From contig CAZSMJ010000042.1 in the NCBI GenBank assembly GCA_964608055.1, positions 1 through 15,125 of the forward strand: 15,125 bases of DNA. Direction: 5' to 3'. The notes under the pieces were generated by a model. That model made no database searches and was not told the origin of the DNA. It saw only the letters and a program-made list of their open reading frames with translations. Both the position numbers and the translations under genes were made by a program. Source of the stretch: JALYNX01 sp964608055. Its GTDB lineage: Bacteria > Actinomycetota > Acidimicrobiia > Spongiisociales > ZC4RG35. Every line of letters starts with the position of its first letter. Position 1 is the stretch's first letter. Below, in pieces: positions 13,405 through 15,125 of this stretch.

Positions 13405-15125
13405 GTGATCAGGGCCTGGGGAATAATTCTAAGTTGCATTGCAAGTGCCGGCGCAATTGCCGCGCAGCCGCACTCCCCGGTAGGAGCAGGGTCAGTTCAG
13501 GCCGCCCGCAGCGACCTGCCGCTGCAGCCGACTCGAACGATTGCGTTCACGACCGACGAAGGTACCTGGATGTCGGTCGATGTATCGCCCGACGGAGAAT
13601 CGGTTGTATTCGACCTGCTGGGCGATCTCTATGCCGTGCCGATCACGGGTGGTGCGGCCCGGCAGATCACATCAGGCATGGCGTTCGACGCACAGCCGCG
13701 CTATTCGCCTGATGGCCGCATGCTCGTGTTCACAAGTGATCGCGACGGTTGGGTGAATGTCTGGATATCTGCAGCGGACGGGAGTCAGCCGCGGCAATTG
13801 ACTCACCATCGATGGCCAGGCGGCACGGCTGTCGAGTCGCCGGAATGGACGCTCGATGGCAGGAGCATCATCCTGACCGAACGCTTCAGGTTGCCGGACG
13901 ATGGAGAGCGCCTTGTCGAGTATCCCATAGAGGGCGGCGCGTCGAAATTGGTCACTCATGTGATATTGCAAGGGGTGATATCGCAGAGGGTGATATCGCA
14001 GAAGGCTGTGCCGCCCGACGCCGATATCATGCCCGACGACGAGCGCGACAAGATGGCATATCGCGGCCCGTCGTTTGGCGCCGACCCAAGGTTCGTCTAT
14101 GCAGCCGCAAAACCCATGAATAATGAGTTCGGGGAATTCTGGCAGATACTCAAAGTCGACCGGCAGACGCAGCGCACTGCATTCGTGACCACTGCGCGGT
14201 CGGGAATGAGCGCAATGCGCCCGGTATTGAGCCCGGATGGTCGCCATCTGGTTTTCGCTGCGCCGAGCGGCGAGGGCACTGGCCTGAGAATACGCAATCT
14301 GGTCACGGCGCAGGAAAAGTGGCTGACGCGCATCTCGCAGCCGACCATCGCCGACATCGCTCGCATGAGTTATGACACCCGGGACCTCGTTCCCGGCTCG
14401 TCATTCACTCCCGACAGCCGCACTCTGGTGACGTCAATCAACGGCAAGATCGTGCGGATCGACATCGCGACTGGAAAGACGGCCGAGATCCCATTCGTCG
14501 CGAAGGTCGATCAAGCAGTGGGTCCGCTGGTGCGCTCCGACTATTCGATTACCGATGAACCGTTCACGGTGCGCGCCATTCAACACCCGCAGCTTTCTCC
14601 TGACGGTTCGCACTGCGTCTTTACGGCACTTGATCGCGTGTGGATCGTGGCGCTGCCCGACCTGCGCGGGCAATCGTCGCCGGCTTCACCGCAGGCATCA
14701 GATCGAATTTCAACCGTCGTTCCCAGGCGGCTGACCAACGGTTCTGTTGGCGAGTTCTTTCCCGCCTGGTCGCCGGACGGGCAATACATTGTGTTTGCTA
14801 CGTGGTCGGACCGTAAGGCGGGCGCGCTTTACCGCGTGCGCTCTGATGGGCGAGGCGCCCCGGAGGTACTGACGCGTGACTTCGGTTTCTATTCGATGCC
14901 GGTGTACTCAGCAAACGGCAAGGAGATTCTCGCTGTCCGTGGACCGCACGAGGCGTTCCGGGCTTCGGCCGAGCGCAGCTCCTGGCTGGGTGACTTGAAT
15001 CTCGACATGAAGCTCGTGCGTCTCCCAGCGACGGGGGGAGCCGTGGAGGCTATCGGCGACTATCGCGCGCCGAGATCGGTATCCTGGAAAAAAGCCGTCT
15101 TTGGACACAAGCGGCCTCATCTGGC
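13405..15125 (+). CDS. Exported TolB-like beta-propeller (PD40) protein, probable amidohydrolase N-terminal part; truncated by the window
   Basis: Frame open from GTG at 13405, five bases after the receptor stop, to the window end (573 codons). It begins with a signal peptide (VIRAWGIILSCIASAGAIAA, Q). Repeated WD40-like/PD40 blades follow: DVSPDGESVVFDLLGDLYAV, PRYSPDGRMLVFTSDRDG, PEWTLDGRSIILTE, PVLSPDGRHLVFAAPSG, SSFTPDSRTLVTS, PQLSPDGSHCVFTALDRVWI, PAWSPDGQYIVFATWSDRKA. Proteins with this arrangement behind a TonB receptor usually carry a C-terminal metal-dependent amidohydrolase domain; that part would lie beyond 15125, so it is inference. A prolyl-oligopeptidase-like C-terminus is the alternative. 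Its position suggests co-transcription with the receptor, periplasmic location and processing of the imported substrate. No in-frame stop interrupts it. Confidence 0.85.
   Translation, partial: MIRAWGIILSCIASAGAIAAQPHSPVGAGSVQAARSDLPLQPTRTIAFTTDEGTWMSVDVSPDGESVVFDLLGDLYAVPITGGAARQITSGMAFDAQPRYSPDGRMLVFTSDRDGWVNVWISAADGSQPRQLTHHRWPGGTAVESPEWTLDGRSIILTERFRLPDDGERLVEYPIEGGASKLVTHVILQGVISQRVISQKAVPPDADIMPDDERDKMAYRGPSFGADPRFVYAAAKPMNNEFGEFWQILKVDRQTQRTAFVTTARSGMSAMRPVLSPDGRHLVFAAPSGEGTGLRIRNLVTAQEKWLTRISQPTIADIARMSYDTRDLVPGSSFTPDSRTLVTSINGKIVRIDIATGKTAEIPFVAKVDQAVGPLVRSDYSITDEPFTVRAIQHPQLSPDGSHCVFTALDRVWIVALPDLRGQSSPASPQASDRISTVVPRRLTNGSVGEFFPAWSPDGQYIVFATWSDRKAGALYRVRSDGRGAPEVLTRDFGFYSMPVYSANGKEILAVRGPHEAFRASAERSSWLGDLNLDMKLVRLPATGGAVEAIGDYRAPRSVSWKKAVFGHKRPHL
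13960..14004 (+). repeat. In-frame 15-bp tandem repeat, three units, inside the propeller gene
   Basis: GTGATATTGCAAGGG, GTGATATCGCAGAGG, GTGATATCGCAGAAG encode VILQG-VISQR-VISQK. Units 2 and 3 differ at one base. It adds or removes five residues per unit without shifting the frame, in a loop between propeller blades. It is a slippage-prone tract rather than a functional motif. Confidence 0.9.

Noticed and set aside
13960..14004. Short repeats as a CRISPR array
   Set aside because: Units are contiguous, 15 bp, in frame with the coding sequence and have no spacers.
1..15125. tRNA, rRNA, CRISPR arrays, replication origin
   Set aside because: No cloverleaf, ribosomal or repeat-spacer pattern seen on either strand; the integration site is in a protein gene, not a tRNA.

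Overview
The window is GC-rich, densely coded DNA from a Gram-negative bacterium. It has a TonB-dependent outer-membrane receptor, a FecI/FecR-type signalling pair and twin-arginine and Sec-type export signals. I would guess a Gammaproteobacterium of the Xanthomonadales/Steroidobacter type, but no single gene here proves the taxon. Both window edges cut through genes.

The main discovery is that bases ~189-7349 are an inserted mobile element. The gene at 1-188 and the gene at 7350-7781 are two halves of one SRAP (SOS response-associated peptidase, YedK/HMCES/DUF159) gene. If 189-7354 is removed, the reading frame joins perfectly through the family's conserved Asn-Ala-Arg motif. The five bases AACGC are present at both junctions, so the element lies between 5-bp direct repeats and splits the codons of the SRAP active-site Asn motif.

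Element layout: a left end with a CTAAC/GTTAG dyad; a GlxA-type AraC regulator on the minus strand; a degraded N-terminal piece of a DUF899 gene; then a plus-strand cargo series of a secreted protein of unknown function, a DJ-1/PfpI protein, a 58-aa ORF, a Tat-exported epoxide hydrolase, a DUF899 thioredoxin-like protein, a 3' scrap of NADP-glutamate dehydrogenase and a small membrane protein. It closes with a tyrosine-recombinase gene on the minus strand. The recombinase keeps the first catalytic Arg but has lost the His-x-x-Arg/Tyr half, which is replaced by an unrelated helical tail. The element therefore looks composite, rearranged and probably no longer self-mobile. Its cargo reads as an oxidative or electrophile-stress and detoxification set under a GlxA-type regulator (inference).

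To the right of the element is host DNA. The SRAP 3' half overlaps a small unknown gene. After it comes a classical cell-surface signalling and uptake locus: ECF sigma factor (FecI-like), FecR-like anti-sigma factor, a 1079-aa TonB-dependent receptor with an N-terminal STN signalling domain, and the N-terminal TolB-like beta-propeller part of a large exported protein, probably an amidohydrolase, that runs off the window. The receptor probably imports a substrate processed by the last protein, and the STN-FecR-sigma chain senses it.
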